A stretch of DNA of 64,000 nt, from positions 593,754 through 657,753 of the forward strand of contig KQ964261.1 of assembly GCA_001566295.1 (NCBI GenBank), written 5' to 3'. The DNA is from Microdochium bolleyi (lineage: Eukaryota; Ascomycota; Sordariomycetes; Xylariales; Microdochiaceae). The notes below the pieces were generated by a model. The model was not told the DNA's origin, ran no database searches, and saw only the letters and a list, made by a program, of their open reading frames with translations. Made by a program: the position numbers and the translations under genes. Below, one piece after another: positions 21,645 to 33,422 of this stretch. Numbering within the stretch: the first letter of the stretch is position 1; each line of letters begins with the position of its first letter.

Positions 21645-23177
21645 ATGAAGGTACGTAGCCAGCACAAGTCTCCAACACTTTGGTTCCCAGTCCATGCTCG
21701 GAGATACACGCTGACTCTGAGCCTGTTCACATGACGCAGGTCATCATCGCGGGGGCAGGCCCGTGTGGTCTCCTGCTTGCGCTGCTGCTCGCTAAAGACA
21801 GGATCGAGGTCACGGTACTCGATGGCGCCGACAAGCTTGACGACCAGCCGAGAGCCTGCTACTACGCCGCCCCTGCGACCGTGGAATTCGAACGGGCGGG
21901 TGTGCTTGACCAGATCAAAAGCGAAGGGATCATGCCCCGCAGCGTCTGCTGGCGCACCTCTGACGGCACGAGGGTGACCGGCATGCACAATACCACCACG
22001 CCAGAGTCGAGCCCTCTTCGGTTGGTGAGCCTCACTCTCGGGCGGGTGGTCGAGATACTTGCTGAGCGGGCCGCGGCAGCGGGAGTTTCTATCCGGATGC
22101 AGCACCTTGTGACCGGTCTGGGTCAGGATGAGGGGAAGGCCTGGGTCGAGGTCAAGATCGGCCCTGACGGGAAGGAGCTCCTGCTGGAGGCCGACTACAT
22201 CATCGGCTGCGACGGTGCCAACAGCCAGGTCCGCCGTTCGCTGTTTGGCGCCGAGTTCCCAGGCTCAACATGGGAGAAGCAGATCATTGCCACCAACGTG
22301 AATTTTTCCCCCCCTTCATTGTTCTACTCACGAACTTACTCTCTCTCGACCCAGGTCTACTACCCCTTCGAAAAGTTCGGCTACGAGGACGCCAACTTCA
22401 TCGTCCATCCTGAGAACTGGTACATGGCAGCCAAGATCGCCGCCGATGGTCTGTGGCGCGTGACGTACGGCGACGTCCCAAACCTCACCAAGGCTGAGTA
22501 CGAGCAGCGCCTGCCCATGCGCTACAAGGAGATCCTCCCCGGAAGCCCTGAGCCTACTCAATACAAGGTCATCAACGTTGGCCCGTACAAGATGCATCAG
22601 CGCATCGCCGAGAAGATGCGAGTCGGCCGCGTCCTCCTCGCCGGGGACGCCGCGCATCTCTGTAACCCCTTGTACGTCTTTTCCCTCCACCCACGTAGCT
22701 CGCTAATGATTGTGTGAGCTATCTCATATGCCGTGGACTGACAGAAACTTGACACAGTGGCGGCTTGGGGCTCACGGGTGGCATCGCTGATATCGGCGGC
22801 CTGTACGACTGCCTCCGCGGCATCCACCTGAAGGTGGCCGACGAGAGTATCCTGGACAAGTACGACGAGAAGCGCCGGGAGAAGTACAGCACCCTCATCG
22901 ATCCCATGTCTACGTCGAACTTCAAGCGCCTCTGGGAGAAGAGTCCCGAGGAGACGATTGCGACCGACCCGTTCTTTGAGGTCGCGAGGAAGGCAGAGCA
23001 GGACAAAGAATTTTCGCGTACTCTCCTCAAGGTTAACACCCCCCCCCCCCCCCCACCTCCTCTTTTCATGATATTTATTCCTGTAGAGAACTTTTGGTGA
23101 CTGACGTTCCGCAGGACCAACTCTCGATACAGCACGACTTTACACAATACTATCAAGGTGCTCCGATTGCGGCGTAG
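21645..23177 (+). CDS. FAD-dependent aromatic hydroxylase (group A monooxygenase)
   Basis: About 405 residues. Five exons fit: 21645-21650, 21740-22297, 22355-22671, 22758-23031 and 23115-23177. The 6-nt first exon (ATG AAG before GTACGT) gives the start MKVIIAGAGPCG; the alternative is an ATG at 21731 reading MTQVIIAGAGPCG. The 57-nt intron at 22298-22354 is divisible by three and stop-free, so it can be mistaken for coding; removal gives IIATNVYYPFEK. Motifs: the dinucleotide fold GAGPCG (residues 7-12), the DG motif GCDGANSQVRR and the second FAD motif GRVLLAGDAAHLCNP near residue 286. These are the three marks of phenol and hydroxybenzoate hydroxylases, which insert oxygen next to a phenolic OH using NAD(P)H. 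It should act just before ring cleavage. Confidence 0.88.
23039..23054 (+). repeat. Poly-C tract of 16 in intron 4 of the flavin hydroxylase
   Basis: Homopolymer just inside the donor of intron 4; likely length-variable and prone to sequencing error, but outside coding sequence. Confidence 0.7.
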
Positions 23178-23501
23178 ATCGACAAGCGGGTAGAGGGGTG
23201 CTTGTGCAGAAATGGCGGCTTGGAAGGTGGTCCATTATTATTTTAGCTCGTCTATTTCATGTCGTTCGTTTACGTGGCACGTGTCCATGTGTTCGCTTGT
23301 AAACGATGTTCAGAATAATTTACTTCTTACTGGTGATGCGTGATCAGCAAAGCTGTGCTAGCACGAAGGGGGCTCATACGCGATTTATAATTTCAAGCCG
23401 TGGTGATTTGGTTTCTTGCATTATTTGATCCCTCAGGACCCCCATGCCGGTCGACAATAATGCTGAGAGCTATCAACTTTGATCGTCGCAATGCCTCCTA
23501 C
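23178..23501. other. Spacer between convergent genes
   Basis: 324 bp between the hydroxylase stop and the esterase stop; nothing beyond presumed 3' UTRs. Confidence 0.4.
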
Positions 23502-25560
23502 TCAAGAAGCATTGAAACCTGCGACGGCCTGCGCTAATGCATCAAGCCCAAAACGGTCCCCAAGATCTATCATAACCCGACGCCGTCCCGAATCAGGTGC
23601 AAGAATGTCGTCAATAACCTTTGCCACCGGAGTGTCGGCGTCAGGCTCCCATGAAGAGGGCCCGTAGACCTTCACGCACTGCATCCTCTGAGAAAAGCTC
23701 GGCCACAACTGCTGCTGCCGGCCATACATGAATGTGAAACAGTCCACAGCAAACTGCACGGCGTTAGCCCTCACGGCCGGCGGGAACTGCTTGTTGAGAT
23801 TTTGGAACAGCAGCATAACGTCCATAATGTGTGTCGCCTCGCCCTGGAACATGCCCTCCCAGGGGTTCTGCTCGTTGACAAAGAATGCGTGGCAGTTGCT
23901 ATGGTGGGCTGTTGTCCACCCCCTGGCGAAAGTCACCGTTGCTGCATAGTACGAGATGTCATTGAGGAAGGTCAGGTATTGCCGGAAGCCGATCTCCTCG
24001 TCGACCTGCGCGGACGAAGTGAAGCCGTACGCCTCGAGGAGCTCGTCTATCAGAAGCGCTTCGTTCTCTTTGAGCGCCTCTTTGAGATATCTGGGGAAAT
24101 GCTCCTGGATCCCCGACTTCTTGTGTGCGAGGAAGATGGCCATGCTCGATGCCTTAAACCGCCAGTACCGTGTCAGTCAAGGAAAAGAGAGTGGTAGTAA
24201 TTGGAAGAGGAATCGAGCCCTACATCAAATTGGCAGTCCCCCACCATGAGACCCTTCAACCAGCTCTTGGCTGCGATGTCAGCCCCAGGCAAATTCCCTG
24301 AGACCATGGTGTACGTGGCGGCGTACTTGACGATCTCATCGTCCACCACGGGCCGATAAGGAAGTGGCAGCGCCGCGACCTTGGTCACGAGATCGTCGAT
24401 CGGCATGTCGCGCAGGGTACAGACTCGATCTTCGGCCGATGCAGCTGCCAGGCCCAGCGCCTCGGTGACCTGCGAATATATCCACTCTTGCATCTCGGGA
24501 GGGCTGGGTGGCATGAGCAGAGACGAACCGCCACTCATGAAAGCCCTCGCGAACAGTGGTCGTTCTACTTGTAAGAGCAGCCCGACCTCCACTACAGGGC
24601 AAGCATGTGTTGCCGTCAGCAATTCTTGCTAGCTTTCCTCTGGTTCCTTTGATGCAGCGACGGACGCAAACACCCGTGTAATAGGCTCTCCCAGACAGGG
24701 GGAGCTGGGAAAGATGCTGTGCTGTTTCTGAGCGCAAGCAAAATGAGTGGACGTACCTGCGCCAGCACTCTCCCCACCGAGAGTGATGTTCTCAGCATCA
24801 CCACCGAACCCGCCAATGTGTTCCCGCACCCAGTCGAGGGCGGCGATCTGATCTCTGAGCTGGTTGTTCGTGGTACACCCGGCATCTCGGAGCTCCCTCG
24901 AAGTCAGAAAACCCAGTGCACCGAGCCGAAAGCTATGTCGTCTGTGTCAGCCGAGATAGAAGAAAGTCGAAATCACGGAAGATTAGCGCTTACCCGACAG
25001 TCACGCCAATCACAGGCAGGTTTCTCTCGGCGGACAAACTAACCATGTTGGTCATGTCATACTGCGGCCAGCTCGGAGAGCCGCTCACGAACCCGCCCCC
25101 GTGAATCCATACAAAGACAGGCAGCTTGCCGGTGGTCGCGAGCTTGTCCTTGACGTACGGCACCGTGATGTTGAGGTTCAGAGCATGCAGATCGGAAGTG
25201 GCTGTCACGGGCTCGACCAAGTTCTGCTGCATCATGGTCATCTCCAGCTGGAACGCGCCTGGAGGTGTGGGCGATGTCGGGCTGAAGGGGATAGTCTTAG
25301 TCTTGCTTGTTCTGACGATGAAGCATCTTATGAAGAACTGCAGCAGTAATCATACGCCGCACCTGGATGTGCGAGTGGTGACAAACGTACCCATACTTTG
25401 ACGCGTCCACGTCTGAGGTCGCGTGGTTTCTTGCGACTTGCGGCTCTGCAAATCTGTGTGTCAGGGTCGCATAGGGGATTCCCAAGAAGCTCGCCGCAGC
25501 CCCGTCACGGCCGATGAGCCGGCCCAGCTGAGGATGTTCGAGCACGACGGTGCCAGGCAT
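23502..25560 (-). CDS. Type B carboxylesterase 1
   Basis: Serine esterase of about 571 residues. Exons 25560-25391, 25311-24994, 24932-24757, 24624-24224 and 24152-23502 give matching phases throughout. Features in order: LGRLIGRDGAAASFLGIPYA near the start, the oxyanion loop FVWIHGGGF, RLGALGFLTSREL, the nucleophile elbow GGESAGA with Ser218, and a late catalytic His in GEATHIMD. There is no clear secretion signal, so it is probably intracellular. Carboxylesterases of this group cleave esters of aromatic acids or alcohols, and in this cluster it may release the phenolic substrate. A second esterase lies at 30542-32328. They share family features but have different intron positions. Confidence 0.9.
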
Positions 25561-26331
25561 TGTGGACAGAGACCAAGGAGTATCGGAGTGAGACAAGGAA
25601 CTAGTCGGCTGGTGCTTGGCTGTGTCAATATGGCCAGTGAAGTATGACAATAACACTCTGTAGCTGTTATACTTGTTACTAAGCTTGCAGTGATGAACGT
25701 GGACAATCTGGAATCAGAGGAAAATGGGCCGTGTGTGAGGATAAAGAAGTGGCCAGGTGGGGGAAGGTGGAAGCAGTACCCCGCACGCAGGGATCAGCGA
25801 TGTAGCAGCTCTTTCAGTGCCCAAGAATGGCGACACAAAGGTTGCGGAGCACTGGACATTAACTTGGTCGAGCCTGTACGGTCCATCCTTGAACGATATC
25901 CAATGGCTTATAAGCACATCGCGTAGAAGCAGAAGGATCCCCTTATGGACAGGAAGTTTCAAGGGGTGCCAAGGAAAGATATCGTGTTTGGAATACGCTC
26001 ATTCAGACGGCGATCCATTGTCACTTCTGTTGCCATCCCATTTTCACCCCACCAAGCATATATCATGCTTAGGGACGTAGCAGGGGCCATCAAGGTGCCT
26101 TGGAGACTATCTGCAAGGGACCCGCTGCAGTGCCTTTTCAATGACCACAAATCCTGTTCATGCTAGGTCCAGCTCGACTGGCAATATAATAGTTCTGCTC
26201 CTGCAAATTACGGCGGACTTGGGATGGTGACCATATGGGTTACCCCAGCGGCTTTCACAATACACAATTCAGAGCCTAGCGGCAATTGTGGGCAGACTGG
26301 TCCTAATTCATCGTTATCTTCGTTGGGATCA
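25561..26331. promoter_or_regulatory. Upstream region of carboxylesterase 1
   Basis: 771 bp without a supported gene. GTGGGG occurs near 25757 but no full ATGTGGGR was found. Confidence 0.35.
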
Positions 26332-29300
26332 TCATCCTGTTGTCTGCTGACCAGCATCGTCAACGCCGCCGGTTTCCAGATCCGTAAGGCTGTCCGCCAT
26401 CACATGCAGGATGCGTGAGAAGATCCTCGAGTTCCATCGCCCAAGGCTCAGCATAAGGTGCACACAGCGCAGCCAGCACTTCCGCGCCTGTACGTACCCG
26501 CCGGAGACGATGCTGTCAGCCATATACATCCGGCCACCATTGAGGATGAACCGACTTGCCGCCGATTCCCAGCCCGCAGCCCCCGAACTGCCTTCTTGCG
26601 AGAGCCCAACAGTGCTGAGGCTGACCCAGTCAACCTCCTCCTCAATCAGGTTGAAAGGCATCTGGGTGTCACTGCCTAATGCCGTGTCGGGCATGACAAA
26701 CACGAACAATCCCAGCACGAGCGACGCTTGGAAGAGGGCCACCATACTGTGCAACCTGATGGCGTCCGAGAATCTCCGGTTGAGCAATAGCTTATAGATA
26801 CGAGCTGCATGCAGGCAGCATCTCCTGGCGGACGGCGTCTGAGCCCACGTGCTGATTTCTCTCAGGGCAGCCGTCGCAGCCGATGGGCCGGAACGCCCAG
26901 CGGCGGTTTCGAACAAGGGCATATAACAGCCCAGGGATAGGCAGTACGCATGCCACGACACGGCCGCGTTGATATCGAAGTCTGGCGCGTTCTCCTTGGC
27001 ATTGGGTGCCAGTTGTATTGTGTTACCCACCAGAGATTGCGATCGGGCGTCTTTGTCGAAGAAATTCCACGGGTGTAGCTCCAGATTCGAGCGATTGAGC
27101 TCGACGTGGCGTTTAAGAAATGAGTAAGATTCTACAAGTCGCAGTTGGTGCAGCATGAGCCGGGTGGACAGCGTGTCCGCCCAGTCCGGTAACTCGGCAT
27201 ACGTGGTGGTGGTCGCAGATATAGCTGAACAATTCATCGCAGTGAAGGATGGTCGCTTTCGATCCCACTCGTTGCATTCCCTGATCGTAAATAGACGCTC
27301 CTGGCAAGGTGGGACTACGTGGATGTCACCAGAGCGCAACGAGAGCTGGATAGCAAGGTGTGTCGAGTACCAGCAGTCTAATTGAACCAACTGAAGGATA
27401 ATTCTGTGCTCGAACAACTGTTAGTGTCTGTCTTCTGGAAACGGTCGCCTAGAATGATCAACATCAATATCAAGGAGAATTCCATACCTCTTGGTTGTCT
27501 CAATGCTCGCCCACACCTTCCAGCGTCTCTCTAATGCAGGTATTGCTTCTAACCTGTCTAGAAAAGGTGGATAGTCCTGGGCCATGAAAAGACCATCACA
27601 TTGTGCTCTCTTTCGAGGGGATGTGGTCAGCACGAGCTCGTGATGACAAAGAAGTAGATCTTAGAGCTGTAAACGCCTGGAGGGTAGAAATACTCACCGA
27701 CAGGAGACTAATGCAAAGGCTCTCGCTTAGATCTACTCGAATTTTGTGCTATCGTCCTCGCGTTAGATGCGAACGTGGACCCCATTATGTATCCGCACGA
27801 ATCTGTACCGGGGAGCACAGATCGGGATGAGCAGGGCTAAACTCACGCTCATCATAGAGGACAGGCAAAGGCTGAGTGTTGCTGTAATCATCGCAGCTAG
27901 GCGTTTCTCGAGGGACGTCTTGTTGGAGGTGCAAGCATGGAACTCATCCGAGACCAACTCCAATATTTTCTGCCACCTATCAGCTTCTGTACATCGAGTA
28001 ATGTCGAAGAGGGGTTTGTACTTACCGGGAGTGCTTTGCAGACAAGATGGATCAACCCCGCATTACCGATGATATTCATTCCGATGGTGCAAGCTACAAG
28101 CAGAAGTGATGTCGGCGCGTGCTTGGCCCGAAACGTGGGAAGGTGTAAAACAGGCATTGTCTTGTGGTGTTCATAGACGAATTGCTCAAAGGCGAGGTCG
28201 AACATGTCCGGGCCTGGAATATCAGCGTGCTTGTTGGCAATGTCGTCAGCATTTAGTAAATCACGGAAGGCGGAATGTACACGCTGTCGTGTCGTCGTAT
28301 CTAGAGACCACACCGTGTTCATCTCGGGAGTCATCGTCGCCAGCTCGTGATCTGCTTCGCCGCAGAACAGGCCATGACCCGCAAGCAGGTCTTGCCACAA
28401 TGTGGATGCGAGTCTTGTGCTCCGATCGCCACTTCGGGACCAGAAACGCTCAAGACGGGACCAGTTCTCCTGTGGCATCGAGTCGACGCGAGGCTTCGTC
28501 GCCGCGGCACTGTTGTGTCCTGTGTGAGTTCGTGGTGACTCTGGAGGCCGGCTCGGTCTCGACGGTGGGTGCGCTGATCCCACTGACTGCCCCTGCGACA
28601 CAAGCGGAGATCCGCGATCAGATGGAAACCACCATGGTCGGTCAAAATCATATTGGCCCAGGTCAGATATGCCACTCTGATCGCGTTGGGGGAAGAGCAC
28701 AGGCCCGATGCCAAAAGTGTCGAAGTCGGGCATGTGATCGAGGGACTCGAGGGGAAGCATTGCTGGGCCTTTTTGGGGGGCCAGAGTGGCGTCATCTGGC
28801 GGGGTCAGGACCGTCATGAGGATGTCGGAGTCGGGGAAGCTGCCGTGGTCCATACTGTGGGACATGACCCCTTGTGTCGCGGGTCCAGGTAATGACGAGG
28901 CTGCAACAACGTTGCCCAGAGGAGCAGCGGCAGGGGCTACTGATGGTCCCATCGCGTTCATGGTGGTGGTAGCCTCGCCCAGGGGGTCGCTGGACCAGAA
29001 CCCCTCGTCGACGGCCATGGCCATAGTCTCGGTGTCGTTTTGAGGCATTAGGCCAGCCGCCGCAACCGTGGAGCGGACGGAACAGATAGACGAGCTCGTG
29101 GCGGGCGACTCGTGCTGATCCGCATGCGCTCGCGGGGCATAGCAGCTCGGACTCTGACTGGCGTTGTTTGACCGAGTCGGCGCGTTCGTCTGCATGAACG
29201 CGTGTATCGAGTCGGCATTGGCCTTTGCTCTGTCCCGGGCGTCCTGCTCATGTTTCTTGCAGTGACGCAGGAGGACATCACTGCGGCCGAAGGACTTGTG

Positions 29301-29483
29301 GCAGATGTGGCACTGGTAGGGCTTGGAGCGCGTGTCTGGCTCGTGCGGGTCAGTTGGCATCGGCAGGGAGTGTGGGAGGGTGGGATGGGAGAGTAGAAGT
29401 GGCATACGGGACCTCTCGTGACGCTTTAGATGCTCTGCTTTTGAGAACTGGCGTTGGCAGATTGTGCATACGCGAGCAGCCAT
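26332..29483 (-). CDS. C2H2 zinc-finger transcription factor with fungal_trans-like domain (cluster regulator)
   Basis: Two adjacent C2H2 fingers at the N-terminus, then a Pro/Ser-rich linker and a large helical C-terminal half typical of fungal regulators. Exon 1 is 29483-29408. A 72-nt stop-free intron (29407-29336) must be removed to restore finger 1 (Cys6, Cys9, His22, His26) and the linker HTRSKPYQC; finger 2 uses Cys34, Cys37, His50, His54. Exon 2 runs 29335-28026, exon 3 27969-27847, a later exon ends at 27488, and the last is 27403-26332. The joins between 27846 and about 27664 are not resolved; a small exon, long intron or mutation is possible. Helix residues at -1/3/6 are K/H/R in finger 1 and R/V/R in finger 2. 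Total length about 900-930 residues. Being the only regulator in the cluster, it is the probable pathway-specific activator. Confidence 0.85.
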
Positions 29484-30541
29484 GAGTCCATATCACAGAG
29501 CGCTCGTTGGTGTGCGCCTATCTGGGCTTTTCTTGCAGATTCAGGAGCGCGATGGTGGCCTCGGACTGTGTAGAGGGAGAAAGCAGCTGCCGGCTGGGAA
29601 TCGGCAAGTGTCCCAGGATCGCGGGGATTTGGGGAATCTGGAACCTGGGGTCGGAGCAAGAGGCCAATAAGAAGACGACCTACGGAAGTCCGAAGAGCGG
29701 GTGCCTATTGGGTCGGAGGGAGCGGCATGGCCAGCGAGCAGTGCGGGGAAGCTGGAAACTCGACGAAGGAGGCGTTGCTCCCCATCCCTCACGCAGGGAT
29801 CTGCAGGTAGTCTACGCGTGCTTGCAGTGGCGTCACAGTCTCTCGCAGACTACGTAAAGACCAAGTACTGCACATTGGGCGGTCTGCCGTTGACCGACAC
29901 CTTTGTATCGCAGTGGGCACGCCGCTTAGAATCACGGAGATTCTCGTGGCAGGCCTGTCATAGTTAGGAGAATCAGCAGTACAGACCCTGTCTCCCCTGT
30001 CTGGAGCCCCCGACTTGGAGTACATGGGGACGATTCACGTGGCTCCAGCTTGACGCCACAAAATCCGCTAGTGCGGTGCAGTCAGTTGTCTGGGCCTGTG
30101 CCACACTTGGCCGCTTCGTAATTGGTCTTCTGCTGGGCCAGATGAGCTGAATGTCCTCATTTACGCCAATTCGCCAGATGCTGCGTGTTCGGGTGGTCAG
30201 TGACACGATCCGACTGGTCATGGTGCGCGAAACTTATCGAGAATATATCAAATAAATCTGAGCTCGTGCCTATCTTGTCAGCAAGTCGTCCTTAATTTCA
30301 AGCATACCACCAATCGTTCGTACCTAGAGAACCCTATATTTAGTCGTGTAAACCCCACAGCTCAGATCGAGACTTACGGGGACATGTCGGCGCCGAGACT
30401 GGATCTGGAAGAGCACATGCGAAGTATCCAAGAGAGCTTCACCGAGCACGATCAAAAAAAGTCAAATCGAGTGTATCATGGAGAATTTCAATATTTTGAA
30501 TGGCGATGCCGTTATCTACAATCTCCATCATCATCCCTAGT
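29484..30541. promoter_or_regulatory. Upstream region of the regulator gene
   Basis: Just over 1 kb, no gene supported. No ATGTGGGR copy seen, so autoregulation through that motif is not indicated. Confidence 0.4.
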
Positions 30542-32328
30542 CTAATTCAAAAGACTCGATCGGCCTGTCGCGAGTAGCTTCACGACCTTCTCGGCACGCT
30601 CAAGCCCAATTTCTTCAAGCAGCGACATATGGCTGACCCTCCTCCTGATGCCCAGTCCAGTCTCACCTACGACAAGGCATTCACCACTTGGACCAAATGC
30701 CCAGGCGCGCTCTCCTTCTCCTTCCTCGCCGACTGGCCACGGATCGTCGCCATTGATAAACGCAATCCATTTATCCTGGATCGACTGTACGATGTTCTCC
30801 GCGGCGCAACTGAAGCCCAGATTATAGTGGTTGAATAGATACAGCAGGTCGACGCCGTGATGGGCACGGCTGGACCTCTGCCACGGATTCGGCTCGTCCA
30901 TGAGATACCGCATCACGGCCGCTCCTGCGAATCGTCCGGCCCTCACCATCCTCTGGGTGGGCAGGCTGAAGCGCATGTCGTGCAGGAAATCCAAGGCTCC
31001 AAGTTTGCACGCCACATCACGGTCGTGATATATGCCGTACTTGCTACGCACCTGTTCCGAACCTTCCTCACCAAGGACATCGAATGCCTCGACGATAGAA
31101 GCAGCAGTCATAGTCTCGATCCCGTTCCGCCACAAGACTGATTCGTACTCTGTATCTCCGATGAGGAGTCTCTCCACCCCCGCCATGCCGCATTTGCGCT
31201 CCATCGCACTCTCCCATCCAGACAGCTTCTCCTCCATGCGCAGGTACAGCGACGAAACTCCCAGCTCGGCCTGCACAGCAAGTAGCTCAGAGACCGGTGC
31301 ATCGCGCACCGTCCAGCCTCCCATCTGGTGCAGCGTGTCACCGACTCGTGCGATCAGCGCATCTGCGACGTCGTCCGGCTGCGGCGGTGAGAGCGCCAAC
31401 GTGCCTGACTGCAACACCCAGCTGCGCACGGGCGGGGCCAGATCACCCTTCATCATGTGGGCGTGGCAGTACACGGCGCCTGCGCTCTCGCCTGCTAGGG
31501 TGATCCTCTCCGGGTCACCGCCGAACCCTGCGATGTGTTTTCCAACGTACTCCAGGGCGCTGCACTGATCTCTCAGCGCGAGGTTTGGCGTGCTGGCCCC
31601 GTCACCAAAAGCGAACATGTTGAGGCGGTAGTTGATGTTCACGGCGACGATGGGCTGCCCTTGGGCCTTGGACTTTGCCACGAGGTCGCTCGGATCACAG
31701 AGACCTGAGGAGCTAGTCCCGAAGGATACTGTCTGCGAGCCTCCTGCAAGTTCGACATGTCGACAATCAGTACTCTGCTGTCTCCTTTCCGGGACCACAA
31801 TAGCAAACAATATCCTCTGCTGACTGAGGCACATACCGTGGATCCAGACAAACACAGGTAGACTGGGAGTGGAACTTCCGAAAGCAGTCGCGGGTATGGT
31901 CACGTCGAGATTCAGACAAGCGAACTCGTCTTCAGCTTCGACAGGGACGGTTGTGGTCCGCCCGGGCACGCGAAGCAAGTGACGGTGATCTATGGGGTTC
32001 TGCGGACATCGCGGACTACACATAGGGTCTCAACTTCCCCTCCTTGAACAACACAACAATAATGGGCATGGAAGCAGCATACCTACCCGAAAGACGTGCA
32101 GTCTAAGAGCACGGGAGGCTCCCTTTGGCCCTTTTCGTCCCTTTCAAGCTGTACAGGATTGGCAAATCTGTAAGGGATACGTGCATACTGGATGCCCCGG
32201 AATTGCCAGACCTTGCCCCCTTGAATCTCGACGCCCTGCAGCTTGCGCCCCATGGATCTATGATGCAAGATTGCCGGCATTGTCGTCTCTTCCTCGGCGT
32301 TCACAGCCAAGTGAAAAGAGCTGCTCAT
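30542..32328 (-). CDS. Type B carboxylesterase 2
   Basis: Serine esterase of 540 residues from the ATG at 32328, or 524 from the ATG at 32280. Exons 32328-32087, 32015-31837 and 31743-30542. The TAG acceptor before 32015 is chosen because it alone keeps the frame and produces SFGPRCPQNP, a conserved cholinesterase-family stretch. Other marks are QFRGIQYARIPYRF, FVWIHGG, NYRLNMFAFG, the nucleophile elbow LAGESAGAVYCH with Ser227, and a C-terminal HHGVDLLYLF segment with the catalytic His. The exact GESAGAV and loop sequences differ from esterase 1, so the two enzymes probably hydrolyse different esters. It lies upstream of the regulator gene, in the same orientation. Confidence 0.9.
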
Positions 32329-32553
32329 GTGACAGCTGATCTTGAGTCAAGGCGGAAATACGAGCGTGGTCAAGGCAAGCAGACAGAGACACACACACAG
32401 ACACACCAAACACCAGATATGTGGTAATGAAAATCACATGTTGTGTTCCATGGGGAGCCGCCAGTTCCGAATCTGCCGTTTCAGGGCCGTCCAAGCCACA
32501 CCGCCCAAGGCTTCGATTCTGGGAAGCTGTGAGCGGCATCAGCTCGCATTTCG

Positions 32554-32566
32554 ATGTGGGACGCTA
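32554..32566 (+). promoter_or_regulatory. Extended motif ATGTGGGACGCTA, copy 1
   Basis: 13-nt direct repeat shared with 32618-32630; 226 nt upstream of the carboxylesterase 2 start. Confidence 0.5.
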
Positions 32567-32617
32567 GTCGACCCCAACCTCCCACACGCACGCGGACGGC
32601 ATCACCCCTGCCCATGC

Positions 32618-32630
32618 ATGTGGGACGCTA
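32618..32630 (+). promoter_or_regulatory. Extended motif ATGTGGGACGCTA, copy 2
   Basis: Identical to copy 1, 64 bp downstream of it; the first 12 bases recur inverted at 35184-35195. Confidence 0.5.
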
Positions 32631-32649
32631 TTCTCTATTTCGAGAGTTT

Positions 32650-32657
32650 TCCCACAT
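32650..32657 (-). promoter_or_regulatory. ATGTGGGA motif, inverted
   Basis: TCCCACAT on the + strand, 20 bp after copy 2. Confidence 0.4.
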
Positions 32658-33422
32658 CATGCCACTTGTAAAGTGGAGAAACTCAAGATCCACGCCAGTT
32701 GGAGAAACGTACTATGGACGGGCGACGTGATTGGCGTTTCGGTACTCGTTGGGGTTGACAACTGCCGAGAAAGGCGGCATCGAATAACGTTGGCCGAGAG
32801 AATGTTATCCCGAATGGTGCCTACCTACGGTGGTGACAGTGCAATAGGCAATCAAAGAAGCCAGCTTGGCCCCGTCTGTGCTCGGAAGCTAGACCCGTTC
32901 GGGAGATGTGCTCCCATTGTGCACAATTCAAAGCAACCATGGCCAAGAAGCGAGTTGTGTCGCGAATGCGTTTTGTCTAGATTTCTTCCAGTAGGGAACC
33001 GCCCAGGGAACACCAAATAGGTGCTGAACCTCCTTCTACGCTACGCACGCTATTGTTGCTGGACTACATCTCCGACATTGTACTATGCTCGTGGCGTATT
33101 GCACGCGACAAGCTGTCAAAAAAGTCGAGTCGTTCAATAACCTTTCACAGACATGAACTAGGCATATGAGTTCAGATTTGGAATTTATGATCTGCCACTA
33201 ATCCTCTGGGGCTGGGTGTTTGTTTTTCTACGCGTAGGTTCACCACGCGGACTGTGTCATGACCGTAATATTATGTAGCATTGACCATATCCTGTTGTAC
33301 TTGGCACTTCAACACTGCGACTACATTGCTTGAGATTGGAAGAAACTTAGAGACAGGAGCCACTGCGCTGGTGAAACAAACTGCCCTCTGTCGTGCTCGT
33401 CTACCACAGCACACTCCAGTGA

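Larger units (their letters stand above)
32329..33422. promoter_or_regulatory. Upstream region of carboxylesterase 2
   Basis: About 1.1 kb. A GTG-started frame of 115 codons (32673-33020) has no recognisable content and is taken as chance. Three cluster motifs lie close together at 32554-32657. Confidence 0.5.

Noticed and set aside
26332..27417. The C-terminal half of the regulator as a separate gene
   Set aside because: A GTATGG...CACAG intron joins it in phase to the preceding exon, and it lacks a plausible start of its own.
32673..33020. 115-codon plus-strand frame upstream of esterase 2
   Set aside because: Starts with GTG, has no recognisable motif and overlaps the promoter elements.
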